Positions 1 to 10,600 of a stretch of 64,000 bases of DNA are shown here, one piece after another. The DNA comes from Blastocatellia bacterium (GTDB taxonomy: Bacteria > Acidobacteriota > Blastocatellia > UBA7656): positions 1 through 64,000 of the forward strand of contig DATENM010000102.1 in NCBI GenBank assembly GCA_035275065.1. The letters are read 5' to 3'. The translations under genes were made by a program, and so were the position numbers. The notes under the pieces were generated by a model. That model worked only from the letters and a program-made list of their open reading frames with translations. It searched no databases and was not told where the DNA came from. The stretch's first letter is position 1; every line of letters begins with the position of its first letter.

Positions 1-786
1 GATCATGATGTAGACCGCCGGGTGCGAGTAGAACCAGAAGAGGTGCTGGAACAGCACAGGGTCGCCGCCGAGGGCCGGGTCGAAAATGCCGACGTGGGCG
101 ATGCGCTCTAGCGCTAGTAACAGCACGGTGATGGCGATGACCGGCGTGCCGAGGATCATCACCAGGCTGGTGGCGTAATGCGACCAGACGAACAGCGGCA
201 GCCGAAACCAGGTCAGCCCCGGCGCTCGCATCGTATGCACCGTGACGATGAAGTTCAGCCCCGTCAGAATAGATGAGAACCCTGTGATGAAGACGCCGAT
301 CCCCGCAAGCAGCACGTTGCCGTTGGCGTAGTTCGTGCTCAAAGGCGCGTAAAACGTCCAGCCGGTGTCAACGCCGCCCAGCACGATGGCCAGGATCGTG
401 AACAATCCGCCGAGGACATAGATGTACCAGCTCAGCAGGTTGATGCGCGGGAAGGCCAGGTCTTTTGCCCCGATCATGATCGGGATGAGGAAGTTTCCCA
501 GGACCGCCGGGATGGACGGAATCAGGAAGAAGAAAACCATGACGATGCCATGCATGGTGAAGAAACGGTTATAGGTGTCGGACTGCAAGAGGTCGCCCTT
601 CGGCGTCAGCAGCTCTATCCGCACCCCCGCGGCGAAGAGACCGCCGACGAAAAAGAACAAGGTCACGGTCGCCAGGTAGAGCAAGGCGATGCGCTTATGA
701 TCTTTCGTCAGCAGCCACGACTTCACGCCGTAGGCGGCGTTGAGATAGTTGACCGGCGGAACAATGACTTCGGCTTCTGTGCTCAT
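1..786 (-). CDS. coxA: cytochrome c oxidase subunit I (partial, N-terminal part)
   Basis: Catalytic haem-copper subunit of the terminal oxidase, which reduces O2 in the inner membrane. Reading leftward from the ATG at 786, the frame stays open to the window edge (262 codons), so the C-terminal half lies outside. I see the family signatures FTMHGIVMVFFFLIP (the His is a low-spin haem ligand) and LFQHLFWFYSHPAVYI (start of the CuB/haem a3 region), plus several hydrophobic helices. It lies 100 bases downstream of coxB on the same strand, with a palindromic repeat between them, and ends the act-sco-cox operon as far as visible. The family call is secure; the subtype (caa3, A-type) is inferred from the cytochrome c domain fused to CoxB. 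Confidence 0.95.
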   Translation of the reverse strand, partial: MSTEAEVIVPPVNYLNAAYGVKSWLLTKDHKRIALLYLATVTLFFFVGGLFAAGVRIELLTPKGDLLQSDTYNRFFTMHGIVMVFFFLIPSIPAVLGNFLIPIMIGAKDLAFPRINLLSWYIYVLGGLFTILAIVLGGVDTGWTFYAPLSTNYANGNVLLAGIGVFITGFSSILTGLNFIVTVHTMRAPGLTWFRLPLFVWSHYATSLVMILGTPVIAITVLLLALERIAHVGIFDPALGGDPVLFQHLFWFYSHPAVYIMI

Positions 787-827
787 AATCGAATACCTTG
801 CGATTAATGCGGCCTCACGGCGCGCCC

Positions 828-885
828 TGTGGCGCAAGCTGTTAGCTTGCGCGAGTCACTGCGCAAGCTAACAGCTTGCGCCACA
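828..885. repeat. REP-like palindromic repeat, copy 1 (coxB-coxA gap)
   Basis: A perfect 25-base inverted repeat (828-852 and 861-885) with an 8-base loop, starting one base beyond the coxB stop codon. Each arm is itself palindromic (GCGCAAGCT, 3 bases, AGCTTGCGC), so alternative folds are possible. Closely related copies sit at 29100, 48232 and 51831. As RNA it could end transcription or set coxB/coxA mRNA ratios; that is inference. Confidence 0.85.
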
Positions 886-886
886 T

Positions 887-1987
887 CTACGGTCTCGGCT
901 TCGGCTTCGGGGCCTGACCGGCGTTACCCTTGCTCTGCGTGGTTGGCGGCGTCGCGGTGCCGCTGGCCGGCGCACTGGCCGGCGCACTGGCCGCGCTGCC
1001 GGTTGCCGTGCCGCTGGTCGTGCTGCCCGCCGCGCCGCCCGCATTGCTGCCCTGCCCTTCCTGCGTAAGCGAGCGCACATAGGCGACCAGTTGCAAGACC
1101 TGCTCTTCGCTCACCAGAGATTGGAAGGTCGGCATAATCGGCTGGAAGCCAGCGACGACTTTGGCCCGCGGGTTGAGGATCGATTCACGAACATAATCCT
1201 CGTTCGCCACCACCTTCGAGCCGTCGGCCAATTCGACGGTCGACCCGAAGACGCCCTGCAAGCGCGGCCCGCGCCCCTGCCCACTCGCCAGATGGCAACT
1301 GCTACAGGCGAGCTGCTGAAATAACTTCTCGCCCTGCTGCGCCGGCGTCCCCTCGCCTGTGCCGCCTGAGAGCCAGGCTTGATAATCCGCCGGCTCCATG
1401 ACGTAGACCGAGCCGATCATCCCCGAATGGCTGGTGCCGCAGTATTCGGCGCAGAACAGCTCGTACTTGCCGACCTGCGTCGGCTCGAACCAGACATTGC
1501 TGTAACGGCCCGGCACCACGTCCAGCTTCATGCGAAAAGCCGGGATATAAAAACTATGAATCACGTCCTCGGTCGTCATGATCAGCTTGATGCGCGTGCC
1601 GACAGGGACATGCAACTCGTCGATCTCGCGCTGGCCTTCGGTGTGCTGAATCTTCCACATCCACTGCTTGCCGACGACGTAGACTTCCTTGGCATTGGCG
1701 GGCGGGCGATAGATCTTGAAATAGAGCTCGGTTCCCCAGACGAAGATGCCCATCGAGATTAAGAAGGGGATGATCGTCCAGGTCAGCTCCAGGCTGATCG
1801 CGCCCGCGACCGGGTGGCCGACTTCGTTGGGAGAGCGGCGGCGGTACTTGATGGCGAAGAAGAAGACGGCTATCACCAGGCCGAGGCCGAAGACGATGGT
1901 GAGCGTCCACAGAAAGGCGTACAGGTTGTCTGTGTCGTTCGCGTAGGACGAAGCCTGGTCTGGAGAAAACGGCACCGGTATCTGCAT
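887..1987 (-). CDS. coxB: cytochrome c oxidase subunit II with fused cytochrome c domain
   Basis: Accepts electrons from a c-type cytochrome at the binuclear CuA centre and passes them to subunit I. The 366 residues hold two membrane helices (about 25-47 and 66-87), then a periplasmic cupredoxin domain with CuA ligands H144, C179, C183, H187 and M190. A fused cytochrome c domain follows, with CSSCH at 228-232 and a likely axial Met at 285. The fusion is typical of caa3-type oxidases. The tail after about residue 315 is Ala/Ser/Thr/Pro-rich and ends in KPKPRP. The ATG at 1987 lies 2 bases past the sco1 stop, so the two are translated from one message. No Cys suited to a lipobox is seen at the N-terminus. 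Confidence 0.96.
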   Translation of the reverse strand: MQIPVPFSPDQASSYANDTDNLYAFLWTLTIVFGLGLVIAVFFFAIKYRRRSPNEVGHPVAGAISLELTWTIIPFLISMGIFVWGTELYFKIYRPPANAKEVYVVGKQWMWKIQHTEGQREIDELHVPVGTRIKLIMTTEDVIHSFYIPAFRMKLDVVPGRYSNVWFEPTQVGKYELFCAEYCGTSHSGMIGSVYVMEPADYQAWLSGGTGEGTPAQQGEKLFQQLACSSCHLASGQGRGPRLQGVFGSTVELADGSKVVANEDYVRESILNPRAKVVAGFQPIMPTFQSLVSEEQVLQLVAYVRSLTQEGQGSNAGGAAGSTTSGTATGSAASAPASAPASGTATPPTTQSKGNAGQAPKPKPRP

Positions 1988-1989
1988 AA

Positions 1990-2931
1990 CTAAACAAGCC
2001 CTCCCAGTTCGCGCTGGCGCTGCGCGGTCTTGCGCCGCATGATGAAGATCAGCGCGGCGACGCCCACCAGCGTGATCGCCCCGCCGAGCCGTATCAGGTT
2101 CATCACCACAAAGCCGTACTTGCCCTGCTCAGGGTCATAGTGGAAGCAGTAGAGCAAGACTTGATCAACTGCCGAGCCGATCTTGCCGTTCGACGCTTCG
2201 ACCAGCCCGAGCCGCAAATCTTTGGCCGAGTACTCGATGCCGTAAAAGTAGCGCGACAGCTTGCCGTCGGGCGTCAGCAGCATTACGCCGCTGGCGTGGA
2301 CAAACTGTTGCGTCGCCGGGTCCCAGTTGTAATGAAAGCCGACCGCCTCGGTCAGCCGGTCAATCTGCTCCTGGTCGCCGGTCAAGAAGTGCCAGCCCGC
2401 ACCGGCGCCCTCGCGCCTATACCAATCGACGTAGGTTTTCTTCTTCTTGGCCGCAAGCTCAGGCTTTTCGCGCGGGTCAAAGCTCACCGTCAGCACCGTG
2501 TACTCTTTGCCGATGCTGAAGTCCCGGAGCGTGCTGAGACTGCCGGTCAGGCCGTTGAGCACCTGGCTGCAAAGCTGCGGGCAGCTATAGTAGACCAGCG
2601 AGAGGACGACCGGCTTGTCGCCGAAGTAATCGCCCAACCGCACGGTGTTGCCCGACTCGTCGCGGAACGTTATGTCGAGCGGCACCTGCTGGTTGAGCCG
2701 CTGATCGATGCCGACATTTTCCAAAAGCTTCGGCTTGCTGTTGGCGACGCGCTCCTGTTTGGGCGGCCCGCTGGTCTCCCAGTTCTGCGCTAACGCCAGA
2801 GGCGCGAGCGAAAGGCAAAAGGCAAAAGGCAAAAGGCAAAAGGCAAAAGTGATTGCCCGCCTGATGCGGCTGCGATTCTGATTCGATTGATGTCGCTTCG
2901 TGGTCAACTTCATAACTAAATCTTGCTGCAA
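1990..2931 (-). CDS. sco1: SCO1/SenC family copper chaperone
   Basis: Assembly factor that delivers copper or reducing power to the CuA site of CoxB, the next gene downstream. The thioredoxin-like domain carries the SCO metal-binding motif SCPQLC (C117, C121) and a later His in FVHASG; a C-terminal helix (about 282-302) is followed by RRK. I chose the TTG at 2931 because AAGGAG (2942-2937) lies 5 bases upstream; the in-frame ATG at 2913 is the alternative. The hydrophobic core of the signal peptide, FAFCLLPFAFCL, is encoded by five tandem copies of TTTTGCC. Four inverted copies lie just upstream of the start, so the mRNA could hide its own ribosome site. Confidence 0.92.
   Translation of the reverse strand: MQQDLVMKLTTKRHQSNQNRSRIRRAITFAFCLLPFAFCLSLAPLALAQNWETSGPPKQERVANSKPKLLENVGIDQRLNQQVPLDITFRDESGNTVRLGDYFGDKPVVLSLVYYSCPQLCSQVLNGLTGSLSTLRDFSIGKEYTVLTVSFDPREKPELAAKKKKTYVDWYRREGAGAGWHFLTGDQEQIDRLTEAVGFHYNWDPATQQFVHASGVMLLTPDGKLSRYFYGIEYSAKDLRLGLVEASNGKIGSAVDQVLLYCFHYDPEQGKYGFVVMNLIRLGGAITLVGVAALIFIMRRKTAQRQRELGGLV
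2814..2848. repeat. heptamer tandem repeat (GGCAAAA)x5 inside sco1
   Basis: Five perfect 7-base units in the signal-peptide codons of sco1. Read on the minus strand they are TTTTGCC; three units make 21 bases, which encode the 7-residue cycle FAFCLLP. Adding or losing one or two units would shift the reading frame. The opposite-orientation array at 2946-2973 makes an inverted pair around the start codon. Confidence 0.9.
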
Positions 2932-2945
2932 TGCAACTCCTTAAC

Positions 2946-2973
2946 TTTTGCCTTTTGCCTTTTGCCTTTTGCC
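2946..2973. repeat. heptamer tandem repeat (TTTTGCC)x4 upstream of sco1
   Basis: Four perfect units directly after the stop codon of the upstream gene and 3-4 bases before the sco1 Shine-Dalgarno sequence (2942-2937). It is the inverted partner of 2814-2848. The two arms can pair over about 28 bases, with the sco1 ribosome site and start codon in the loop. Confidence 0.9.
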
Positions 2974-2978
2974 TTCAC

Positions 2979-3536
2979 CTAGTGTTTTTCATCGCCCTGC
3001 TTGCGGTCGCTCTGCCCCTGTTGCAGTCTGCCGGGTTCCGGGGTTTCGGAAGCGGGCCTGGCAGCGGGTGTTGAGGTCACAGCCGGCGGCCTCGATTTCA
3101 GCAGGCCGCGCTCAAGAGCCAGGTCGGCGGCGCGGTCAATCGGTAAGCTGACGACGCCCTTGCTTTCATCCACCCAGGTGTAATTCTCCAGCTTCAATCT
3201 CTCTTCACGGCGCGCCTGATCAAACTCCGCGGTCGGGGTGTTGTTGCCTTCGGGCGGCTTGATCTGGCCGGCGGCGTTCGGCGCCAGCTGCAAGACAGGC
3301 CCCGGCGGGATCGGGTTGCGCTCACCCGCGAGCGGCGAGCGCTGCCGCTCGTCCTGCCTCGTCGCCTGATTATCGAGAAACCGGTAGAGCCCGATCATCA
3401 GCAGCATCACGACCGCCGTGGCCACCGTCAGCCACACCATGAACCAGGCAATCGGGCGAATGTTGACGTCGCTCTCTTCGTGGGCAACGTCCGGGTTCTT
3501 GATGAAAGAAGTATCCAGTTTATCTCGATGAGCCAT
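2979..3536 (-). CDS. single-helix membrane protein of the act-cox operon
   Basis: A 185-residue protein with a cytoplasmic N-terminus of about 30 residues, one membrane helix (about 31-52, IAWFMVWLTVATAVVMLLMI) and a Pro-rich periplasmic part. The part after about residue 105 contains YTWVDESKGVVSLPIDRA and LALERGLL. From memory, a similar W-V-D..GVV.(I/L)PIDRA motif occurs in small proteins beside cytochrome oxidase and SCO genes. It sits between actF and sco1 on the same strand, about where an ActG-like accessory subunit could be expected; sequence identity to ActG is not claimed. A role in joining complex III to the oxidase is inference. Confidence 0.8.
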   Translation of the reverse strand: MAHRDKLDTSFIKNPDVAHEESDVNIRPIAWFMVWLTVATAVVMLLMIGLYRFLDNQATRQDERQRSPLAGERNPIPPGPVLQLAPNAAGQIKPPEGNNTPTAEFDQARREERLKLENYTWVDESKGVVSLPIDRAADLALERGLLKSRPPAVTSTPAARPASETPEPGRLQQGQSDRKQGDEKH

Positions 3537-3599
3537 ATCCAGTGCCTCTTCTCCCTATTGTAACAAACCGCTCGCCGTCCAAGCCTTGCCGCCACAGGG

Positions 3600-4817
3600 C
3601 TAGTGATGACTGGGGTGCAGCCCCTCTTCGAGGAACGGGTCTTTCAACGGCAGCAGCGGGCGCTTGCGCAGCTCGCCGGCCCAGAACCATAACCAGATGC
3701 CGCCGATGGCGAACCACATCACGATGTCTTGCCAGCTCACCGTAAGCGGCACGGCGCGGCCTTCAATTGAGCCGTGCATCTCTGGCCCGAACAGCCAGTA
3801 GAGGTCAACGTAGCGCATGATCATCATCCACACCGCCAGCCAGATCAAGCGGCGTGAATGGCGCTTCAGGTCGCGCGACAGCAACATCAGGTAGGGGATA
3901 GCGAAGTGGAGCAGCACCAGCACCAATCCGACCACCTTCCAGCTCGTGCCCAGCCGCCGCGTATACCACTTGGCCTCTTCGGGAATGTTGCCCGACCAGA
4001 TGATGATCAACTGCGAGACCGAGAAATAGGCCCACAGCAACAGGAACGCCAGCGTCAGCTTGCCCATGTCGTGGAAGTGCGCCGGCTTGACAACGCCTGT
4101 AAGCGGCCCGTCGTTTGACAGGATCGTCAGCACGATGATCGAGAACGACATGGCCGAGAGCAACTGGCCGCCGATGAAGATGATGCCCCAGATCGTCGAA
4201 AACCACGTCGGGTCGAGCGACATCGTCCAATCAATCGTCGCAAAGGTGATCATGAGGCCGCAGATTACGATGCCCGGCCCGCTGATCTTCGACATGGTTT
4301 TAGAAATGAAACGGTCGCCGGTCTCGTCCTGGCGGCGCGAATAGCGGTTCAACAGCGAGCTGAACAGCCACCAGATCAGAAAGTAGATCACCACGCGGAC
4401 GATGAAGAATGGCACGTTGAGGTAGTAATGCGCCTTCTGATCGATGGCGCCGTGCATCTCGGCAGACCACAGCGACGGGTCCTGCGTCCAGATGTAGAGC
4501 TTCTGGCGCAGCACGGCGACAAGCAAGGGGATGAACAGGAGCGCCATCAGCGGAAACAGCCGCGCCACCGCTTCGCAGTTGCGCCGCACCACCATGCCCC
4601 AGGCGCCGCCCGTCATATGCTGTATCATCAACAGGCCGAGCGAGCCGAGCGTCAGCCCGAGCCAGAACATATAGGCCAGCAGGTAAGATCGGTAGAATTG
4701 CTCTTCGTTCACCACCCAGCCGACGATGGCCAGAGCGATCCCAATGCCGGCGACGACCACGACGCGACCGCGGAAACCTTCGACATTCGGGGCGGCGACC
4801 TCCTTCAGTTCGATCAT
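3600..4817 (-). CDS. actF: alternative complex III subunit ActF (quinol-binding membrane subunit)
   Basis: NrfD/PsrC-like integral membrane subunit of the alternative complex III, which oxidises quinol and passes electrons to cytochrome c. The 405 residues form about ten helices; recognisable stretches are YLLAYMFWLGLTLGSLGLLM near the start, the conserved AHYYLNVPFFIVR, and MRYVDLYWLFGPE near the end, all typical of ActF. The ATG at 4817 overlaps the actE stop by one base (TAATG), indicating coupled translation. It is related to ActC in the same operon but lacks that protein's N-terminal extension. Confidence 0.93.
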   Translation of the reverse strand: MIELKEVAAPNVEGFRGRVVVVAGIGIALAIVGWVVNEEQFYRSYLLAYMFWLGLTLGSLGLLMIQHMTGGAWGMVVRRNCEAVARLFPLMALLFIPLLVAVLRQKLYIWTQDPSLWSAEMHGAIDQKAHYYLNVPFFIVRVVIYFLIWWLFSSLLNRYSRRQDETGDRFISKTMSKISGPGIVICGLMITFATIDWTMSLDPTWFSTIWGIIFIGGQLLSAMSFSIIVLTILSNDGPLTGVVKPAHFHDMGKLTLAFLLLWAYFSVSQLIIIWSGNIPEEAKWYTRRLGTSWKVVGLVLVLLHFAIPYLMLLSRDLKRHSRRLIWLAVWMMIMRYVDLYWLFGPEMHGSIEGRAVPLTVSWQDIVMWFAIGGIWLWFWAGELRKRPLLPLKDPFLEEGLHPSHH

Positions 4818-5530
4818 TACTTGTGCTCTCCTTGCTTTTGCTCGCCCTCCGCTTCCGCGGGGATGCCGATCTTCTGGCCCGCCGGCACGTCCGCCGCGGT
4901 GCCCTGCTGACTCAACTGCAAGACGCGAATGTAGGCGACGATCTTCCAGCGGTCATCTACCGAAATCTGCGACGCGTAATCGGGCATCGCCCCGAAGCCG
5001 TTGGTCGCAACGTCGAAGATGTAGCCGACGGGCGCGCGCCGCAATCGGTCTTGATGATAAGTCGGTGGCTGTCGATAGCCGCGCTTGGGAATCATGCCGT
5101 TGCCGTCGCCGAGCTGCCCGTGGCAGACGGCGCAGAAAATGTTGAAGCGCTCCTGGCCGCGGTCAATCGCGGCGCGGTCAATCGGGATCGGGAAGGTCGT
5201 CGTGAAGCCTGCGAACTCGCCCGTGGCCGCGGGCGACGTCCCGGCCTGCGCCTCCTGGCCCGTCTGGCTCGAAGCGGTGCGCTGTGTATCGGTGGTCGTG
5301 CCGGTCGCGCCCATCGGCTGCGCGGCGGGGGCGCTGCCTTGTGGATTCTGGCCAACCTTGCCGGTGTAGTATTCGCTGTCTTCGCGCAGGAAGCCGCGCG
5401 CCACCGTGCCTTCTACGAGCGGGCGCGAGCTGCGTCCGTCGCGGAACAGGATGCTTTCGCGCAGCGGCTTATACTTCGGCTGGTCGTGCATGTCCTGACG
5501 GCAGGCGGCGGACAGGAAGGCAAAAGGCAA
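4817..5530 (-). CDS. actE: alternative complex III subunit ActE, monohaem cytochrome c (signal peptide frame broken)
   Basis: Periplasmic monohaem cytochrome c of the alternative complex III, likely a lipoprotein. The mature part has FCAVCHGQLGDGNG (CXXCH) and GFGAMPDYASQI with the probable axial Met. As sequenced the frame opens only at a TTG (5530) and encodes MPFAFLSAACRQ, too short for a signal peptide and with no basic start. The frame beginning at ATG 5592 reads MNRQNIRQSKQRRRRHLLFA and then runs out of frame at the (TTTTGCC)3 tract. One extra heptamer would join it perfectly to FLSAAC, giving a basic n-region, hydrophobic core and lipobox. So the gene is phase-variable, frameshifted, or the repeat was miscounted. 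Family identity is firm; the start is not. Confidence 0.88.
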   Translation of the reverse strand: MPFAFLSAACRQDMHDQPKYKPLRESILFRDGRSSRPLVEGTVARGFLREDSEYYTGKVGQNPQGSAPAAQPMGATGTTTDTQRTASSQTGQEAQAGTSPAATGEFAGFTTTFPIPIDRAAIDRGQERFNIFCAVCHGQLGDGNGMIPKRGYRQPPTYHQDRLRRAPVGYIFDVATNGFGAMPDYASQISVDDRWKIVAYIRVLQLSQQGTAADVPAGQKIGIPAEAEGEQKQGEHK

Positions 5531-5539
5531 AAGGCAAAA
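5519..5539. repeat. heptamer tandem repeat (GGCAAAA)x3 at the 5' end of actE
   Basis: Three perfect units of the same heptamer seen around sco1, read as TTTTGCC on the coding strand. They fall in the hydrophobic core of the ActE signal peptide. With three units the upstream ATG (5592) and the cytochrome frame differ by one base; four units would put them in frame. No inverted partner is seen nearby. Confidence 0.9.
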
Positions 5540-5629
5540 AGCAGGTGCCGTCTGCGTCGCTGCTTCGATTGTCTGATGTTCTGTCTATTCATTGCTGAAT
5601 CCACACGGCTACGGTTTTCCTGCGCCACT

Positions 5630-6178
5630 CTAGAATGGCACTTCAACGACTTCGTTAGCGCCCAGCGTCGCCAGGAAGGCGCGCGTCTGAGCGAGGTCGA
5701 ACTTCGGGTCGGCTGCCTCGATAGCGAGAAAGAAGTGATCGCGGCTCGCCAGCTCGAAGCGCGGCGCGTTGAAGACCGGGTGGTACGGCTGCGGCAGACC
5801 GTTCATCAAGATCATGCCGACGACCGCCGAGATGGCCGCAAGCAAGATCGTTAACTCGTAGGCCACGGGGATGAATGCCGGCCAGCTCCACAATGGCCGC
5901 CCGCCGATGTTTTCGGCGTAGGCGATGGCCGACACCCAGTAGCAGAGCGCCGCGCCGCCCGACGCGCCGAGCACGCCGCCGATCAACACCACCAGCGGCA
6001 CACGGTTCTTGTGAAAGCCGATGGCCTCGCTCAACTCTTCAATCGGGTATGGACTGTAGGCATCGATCCGGCGATAGCCTTCCGTATAGACGCGCTCGGC
6101 GGCGCGCACCACGTCGGTCGGGTTGTCGAACTCCGCCAGCAAGCCGTACAACCCTCGCTTCCCTGCTCCATCTATCAT
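5630..6178 (-). CDS. actD: alternative complex III subunit ActD (DUF3341)
   Basis: A 182-residue membrane protein of the DUF3341 family, the ActD subunit. The N-terminal soluble part (KRGLYGLLAEFDNPTDVVRA) resembles a small ferredoxin-like domain. Two helices follow, at about 60-85 (VPLVVLIGGVLGASGGAALC) and 98-120. After them comes the conserved GLPQPYHPVFNAPRF and a closing stretch, FFLAIEAADPKFD. The order actC-actD-actE is the standard one. The gene starts at an ATG about 20 bases after the actC stop. Confidence 0.92.
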   Translation of the reverse strand: MIDGAGKRGLYGLLAEFDNPTDVVRAAERVYTEGYRRIDAYSPYPIEELSEAIGFHKNRVPLVVLIGGVLGASGGAALCYWVSAIAYAENIGGRPLWSWPAFIPVAYELTILLAAISAVVGMILMNGLPQPYHPVFNAPRFELASRDHFFLAIEAADPKFDLAQTRAFLATLGANEVVEVPF

Positions 6179-6199
6179 GTCCGTTTTCCTTTCCTCGGC

Positions 6200-7597
<1,398 letters not shown>

Positions 7598-7601
7598 ACG
7601 C

Positions 7602-10600
7602 TTAGGCTCCCCCTAGTTCGGGATTCGGATTCTTCACCGCGCCCAGATAGGTCGTGCGCGGCTGTGTGCCAAGCTCGGCCAGCAGGTCATAGTTACGCTC
7701 TTGCGCCTTGAGCTTGGCGACGCGGCTATTGGGGTCGTTGATGTCGCCGAAGACAATCGCCTGCGTCGGGCATGCCTGGGCGCAGGCGGTCTGAACCTCG
7801 CCGTCGCGCACCTTGCGGCCCTCGCGCTCGGAATCGATCTTGGCGCGCTGGATGCGCTGCACGCAGTAGGTGCATTTTTCCATGACGCCGCGACTGCGCA
7901 CGCTGACCTCCGGGTTGCGCAGCAGCTTCAGCGGCTCTGTATAGAAATCCTGGTAGAGCAGGAAGTTGAAACGCCGCACCTTGTACGGGCAGTTATTCGA
8001 GCAGTAGCGCGTGCCGACACAGCGGTTGTAGACCATGTCGTTGAGGCCCTCGGCGCTGTGCACGGTGGCGCCCACCGGGCAGACCACTTCGCACGGCGCT
8101 TTCTCGCACTGCTGGCAGGGCAGCGGCTGGTAGAAAGTCTCCGGGTTCACTTCGTCGCCGCGATAATAGCTGTCAACCCGCAGCCAGTGCATCTCGCGGC
8201 TGCGCATCACCTGTTCCTTGCCGACGACCGGGATGTTGTTTTCGGCGTTGCAAGCCATAACGCAGGCCGAGCAGCCGACACAGGAGTTGATGTCAATCGA
8301 CATGCCCCAGCGGTAGCCCTTCGAGTACTCGTATTCGGGATAAAGCTTCGGCTCGCGCTCACCTTCCAGGTCCGGCTTGCCGCCCGCGTGGCCGGGCTGC
8401 TTGGCGTCGTACTCTTCGCGATTGAGCGACGGGTTCTTCTTCCACTCTTCGAGCGTCCCGGAGCGGATGATGTCGCGTGCCGCCAGGTCGTTAGTGGTGC
8501 CGACGCCCGACATATCAACCATGTGGTGGAGCTGCGTGGCGGCGAGCCTGTAGGTGTCGCCGGTCTTGCGCACCTTGACGCCTGTGGCAAACATCGGCGC
8601 GTCGCTGCCGCGCAGCACGTAGGCGTCAAAGCCCGTGCCTTCGCCGACGCGGCCAACCCGCGTGCGGCCATAGCCATAAAAGACCGTGAAGACGCCGTCA
8701 GGGTGGCCCGGCTGAATCCAGGCTGGCATGACCAGCGTGCGCCCATTGAGCGTCAGCTCGATCATGTCTGCGTAGAAATCGCCGCCCGTCCAGCCCGTGT
8801 CGTTGTGGCCGATGCCGTCCTTCTCTTTGCCGATGCCGAGCGTCACCGCCGTCTTTGGGCTGAGATAAACGGCATTGTCCCAGGTCAGTTTGCTGATCGG
8901 CTTGGGCAGTTCCTGAAGCCAGCCGTTATTGGCAAAGCGCCCGTCGTAAACGGTCGGGTCGGGCTTGAAGACGACTTCATAATCCGAGCTCGATTGATTG
9001 GTTGGTGGCGGCAGGTTCGCGCCCGCAGCGCCGGCGCGCGGCTTGGCGGCGGTGTTCGGGACGACGCCGTCGTGCAGCCATTTTCGCCACTGCGCCTCGA
9101 AGCGCTGTGCGTCAACCGCGGGCGGCGGCGGCGCGGCGGGCGGCGCGGGTGTCGCCTGTGTCTGTCCCGCCTGAGCGTTCGCGGCGGCGCGGCTCGCTAC
9201 CTGCTGCGCCGCTGTCCCGCCCGTCGCGCCCGCAGCGCCCGGCGGTGTCGCCGGCGCGGCGGCGCGAGCGACGGCAACCGGCGGCTCTTCGCCGCCCGCC
9301 GCAAAGCGCCGCATCCAGTAATCGCGAACGATGTCGAAGCTGCGGCGGTCAGGCTGGCTTGAAAAAGCGGCAACCACTTCGTGCGCCGTCTTGCCGTTAT
9401 AAAGCGGCGCAATCAGCGGCTGAATGATCGCCGCCGTGCCGTCGAAGGCGCGCGCGTCGCTCCACGATTCCAGGTAATGCGCCTCGTTGACCTGCCACTG
9501 ACATAGCTCGGCGGTCTCGTTGATGTGCGAGGTCAGGTGGATGCGCAGGCGCACCTTGTCTCTCAGCTTTTCTTTGAATCCGAGGTCGGCAGGTGCCGTA
9601 AACACAGGGTTGCCGCCAAGGATCAACAGCGTATCGACGCGCCCCGCGTCCATGTCCGCGACCAGCTCTTTGAGCGAGGCGTTGCAGTCAACCGGGTTGC
9701 CTTCAATCGGCTCGGTGTATAGCACTGTGCTGCCGGCGTTGCCGAGCGACTGATTGATCGCATGCGCCAGGGCGTGAACGACTGGCGGCTGTGTGTCGCC
9801 GGCAATGACGATGCTGGCGCCGCGCTTGCCGCGCAGGTCGTTGGCGACGGCATTCACCCAGGCGTCGTGCGAAGTCGTAGCAGAGCCGCCGCCCGCGACA
9901 CCGAGTTTGGCGGCGAGAACGCGGGCGATGCTTTCGACTTCGCTCGGTCGCACAGGCAAGCGATGGTCGGCCATCGAGCCTGTGAGCGTCATCGAGCTTT
10001 CGATACTGTAGAGGCGGTTCATATCCCGCTTCTCTTCGTTCAGGCGGCGGCGCTCGGCGAAGTCATGCGCGTAGCGGACGCTTGCCGCGCCGCACGACAG
10101 GAAGTCCGCATCGAGCGCGACCACGACATCAGCTTTATCGAAGCGATAGACGGCGTTGGTGTACTGGCCGAAGGCGAGCCGCGAGCCTTCGCGGGCGCTG
10201 TCGGAGGCCGCGGGCTCATACTGATGCCATTTGGCGTTCGGCATTTCCGCGAGCAAAGACTTGATCTGATAAGTCAGTGTCGGCGACGTGACGACTTCCG
10301 AAAGAATGCGCAATCCGGAGCCGCCAATCTCAGGGGTGCGCTGCTGCGTCACAGAGGCGCGCACCGCATTGATGAAATCCCCCCAGGTCGCAGGGTCCGT
10401 GATGTAGGTGAGCGTCTGCAAGCGGTCGGGATCATAGAGGTCGAGCACCGACGCCTGCGCGAAGAGGTCGGTGGCGCCGAGGCTCGCCGGGTGGTCTTTG
10501 TTGCCTTCGATCTTCGTCGGGCGGCCTTCGTGGCTTTCGGCGAGCAGACCGATGCTGCTGCCGGCAAACGGCATGGCGGTGGCGAAAAAGAGCGGCCGCC

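Noticed and set aside
4823..5854. 343-codon plus-strand frame
   Set aside because: Antisense to actE and the end of actD; it contains no recognisable domain.
7701..9362. 553-codon open frame on the plus strand
   Set aside because: Antisense shadow of actB, whose Cys motifs and length prove the minus-strand reading; high GC leaves long antisense frames open.
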